Of a stretch of 21,398 bases of DNA, positions 20,396 to 21,398 are shown piece after piece. How positions within the stretch are numbered: the first letter of the stretch is position 1; every line of letters begins with the position of its first letter. Location: assembly GCA_050742535.1 (NCBI GenBank), contig JBOGIQ010000068.1, positions 1-21,398 on the forward strand. Reading direction: 5' to 3'. The stretch comes from Gp6-AA40 sp050742535 (GTDB taxonomy: Bacteria; Acidobacteriota; Vicinamibacteria; Vicinamibacterales; UBA2999). The translations under genes and the position numbers were made by a program. The notes under the pieces are model-generated. The model was not told the DNA's origin and searched no databases. It saw nothing but the letters and a program-made list of their open reading frames with translations.

Positions 20396-21398
20396 TCAGT
20401 AGCGCACGCGCAGCGTGAGCGCCGCGGAACGCGGGGTGCCGGGGTTGTAGCGGCCACCGTTGTTGTTGATGCTGCGAATGTAGCGCTCGTCGGTCAGGTT
20501 GTAGACGTTGAGCCTCAGCGACAGATACGCGTTGACCGGATACTCGGCAAGCGCATCGACGACGTGGAACGCCGGCAGCTCGATGGTGTTCGCAGCATTG
20601 ATGAACGAGGAGCCGGTGAAGCGCACGCCGCCGCCCAGCGACAGCCCATCGCCCACGGGCAGCCGATATGTCGACCAGATGCTCCCCGACGCCTCCGGCG
20701 TCAGGATCAGCCGCCGCCCGTTGTTCGCCTCGCCCTGCGAGCGGAACTCGCTGTCGAGATATCCGATGTTGGCGAGCACGTCCCAGCGGTCTGTCACGCG
20801 GCCCATCGCCCCGAGGGTGACGCCGGTCACCCGCTGCTCGTCGTCCTGGTTGAAGATCGGGGGAATCGCGGTCGCGTCGACCGTGAAGATGACGTTCTCG
20901 TTCCGCGTATGGAAGAGCGCGCCATTCAGAGACAGACGGCCGCCCGCAACGTCCCACTTGCTGCCGACCTCGTAGTTGGTGGACTTCTGCGGATCGACGT
21001 TCGGGTTGTTGACGTTGTTCGCCTGCGCGCTGAGCGTGAAATTGGCGCCGCCCGGCGGCGTCAGCGACGTGCCGTACGACGCGTAGATGTTGCCGACGGC
21101 GGTGGCGCGAAAGAGGACGCCCGCTTTTCCGCTGATGAGACTGTCGCGGGCGTCGATCGCGGTGCTGACCCCGTTCGCGGCAATCGATTCGAACCCGGTC
21201 TCGTAGCGCTCCCAGCGCAGCCCGCCCATGACTTGCCACCGCCCGGTCAACTCGATCGAGTCGAAGGCATACGCCGCCACCGTCGTCGAATGACCCGCCG
21301 TCGACGCGACACCCCGCGCCGGCGCGTAGTCGGCGATGACGTCGCCAGGATTCGGCGAAAAGACGTTCACCGGCGCGCGCGTCCCGAGTCCGGTCAAC
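20396..21398 (-). CDS. TonB-dependent siderophore receptor, C-terminal part (5' end beyond window)
   Basis: The last 333 residues of an outer-membrane beta-barrel receptor; the plug domain and N-terminus lie past the right edge. Typical features are alternating strands such as WQVMGGLRWERYETGF, IYASYGTSLTPPGG, STNYEVGSKWDVAGGRLSLN and LRLNVYNLTDERYIRSINNN, and a C-terminal aromatic residue (LRVRY) needed for outer-membrane insertion. The SLTPP and NPNVDPQKSTNYEVGSKWD blocks point to the catecholate siderophore (Fiu-like) group. With piuC directly downstream, import of ferric-siderophore complexes under iron limitation is the likely role. No Fur box is visible because the promoter is outside the window. 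Confidence 0.92.
   Translation of the reverse strand, partial: LTGLGTRAPVNVFSPNPGDVIADYAPARGVASTAGHSTTVAAYAFDSIELTGRWQVMGGLRWERYETGFESIAANGVSTAIDARDSLISGKAGVLFRATAVGNIYASYGTSLTPPGGANFTLSAQANNVNNPNVDPQKSTNYEVGSKWDVAGGRLSLNGALFHTRNENVIFTVDATAIPPIFNQDDEQRVTGVTLGAMGRVTDRWDVLANIGYLDSEFRSQGEANNGRRLILTPEASGSIWSTYRLPVGDGLSLGGGVRFTGSSFINAANTIELPAFHVVDALAEYPVNAYLSLRLNVYNLTDERYIRSINNNGGRYNPGTPRSAALTLRVRY

Overview
The window is a gene-dense, visibly GC-rich bacterial chromosome segment. Its content points to a soil-type Acidobacteriota, perhaps of the Vicinamibacteria. The clues are a secreted protein with the 'GKPNLSAP ... GKPDFSGVW' signature, an arylmalonate-decarboxylase homologue beside a PQQ-type sugar dehydrogenase, and an interspersed palindromic repeat with core GTCCGCC-TTCA-GGCGGAC. 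That placement is inference from recalled family distributions; no rRNA or marker gene is present. I see no phage, insertion sequence, CRISPR array or tRNA.

Layout. (1) 1-763, minus: a MEDS-domain sensor cut by the left edge, preceded by a short hypothetical gene. (2) 917-5264, plus: a tightly packed probable operon of alpha/beta hydrolase, HD-domain protein, NmrA-like NAD(P)-binding protein, secreted cytochrome P460, sulfite-oxidase-type molybdopterin protein, flavin reductase and DUF6510 zinc-ribbon protein. (3) 5270-6058, minus: a ZIP-like metal transporter. (4) 6185-11277, minus: an ergothioneine operon of DUF5996, egtB, egtD, UBP-type zinc finger, chloroperoxidase-like hydrolase and HD-domain protein; four of its five junctions lie within the same reading unit or overlap, and the longest gap is 75 nt. 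(5) 11479-13330, plus: an epoxide hydrolase followed by a frameshifted DUF6875 gene. (6) 13281-16754, minus: an operon of capless HAD protein, DUF1835 protein, Tat-exported arylmalonate-decarboxylase homologue and secreted PQQ-dependent sugar dehydrogenase. (7) 16755-17143: a 389-nt divergent intergenic region with a good sigma70-type promoter, a branched foldable RNA, an intrinsic terminator and a 13-bp palindrome. (8) 17144-18516: a secreted acidobacterial-type protein and a convergent coiled-coil protein, bracketed by inverted copies of the repeat. (9) 18607-19755, plus: a Rieske oxygenase, convergent with (10) 19709-21398, minus: a TonB-dependent siderophore receptor (cut by the right edge) followed by piuC.

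How the parts work together. Region 4 should make the thiol antioxidant ergothioneine with only two recognisable biosynthetic enzymes. Region 2 collects haem, molybdenum cofactor, flavin and zinc-ribbon proteins into what looks like a redox module. Region 6 sends two small-acid or sugar-modifying enzymes to the periplasm. Region 10 is an iron-uptake pair.

The most interesting unexplained points are the promoter-RNA-terminator unit at 16820-17062, the repeated pairing of an alpha/beta hydrolase with an HD-domain protein in two opposite operons, two genes whose best start is a CTG inside a CTGA stop/start overlap, and the Tat-exported decarboxylase translationally coupled to a secreted dehydrogenase.
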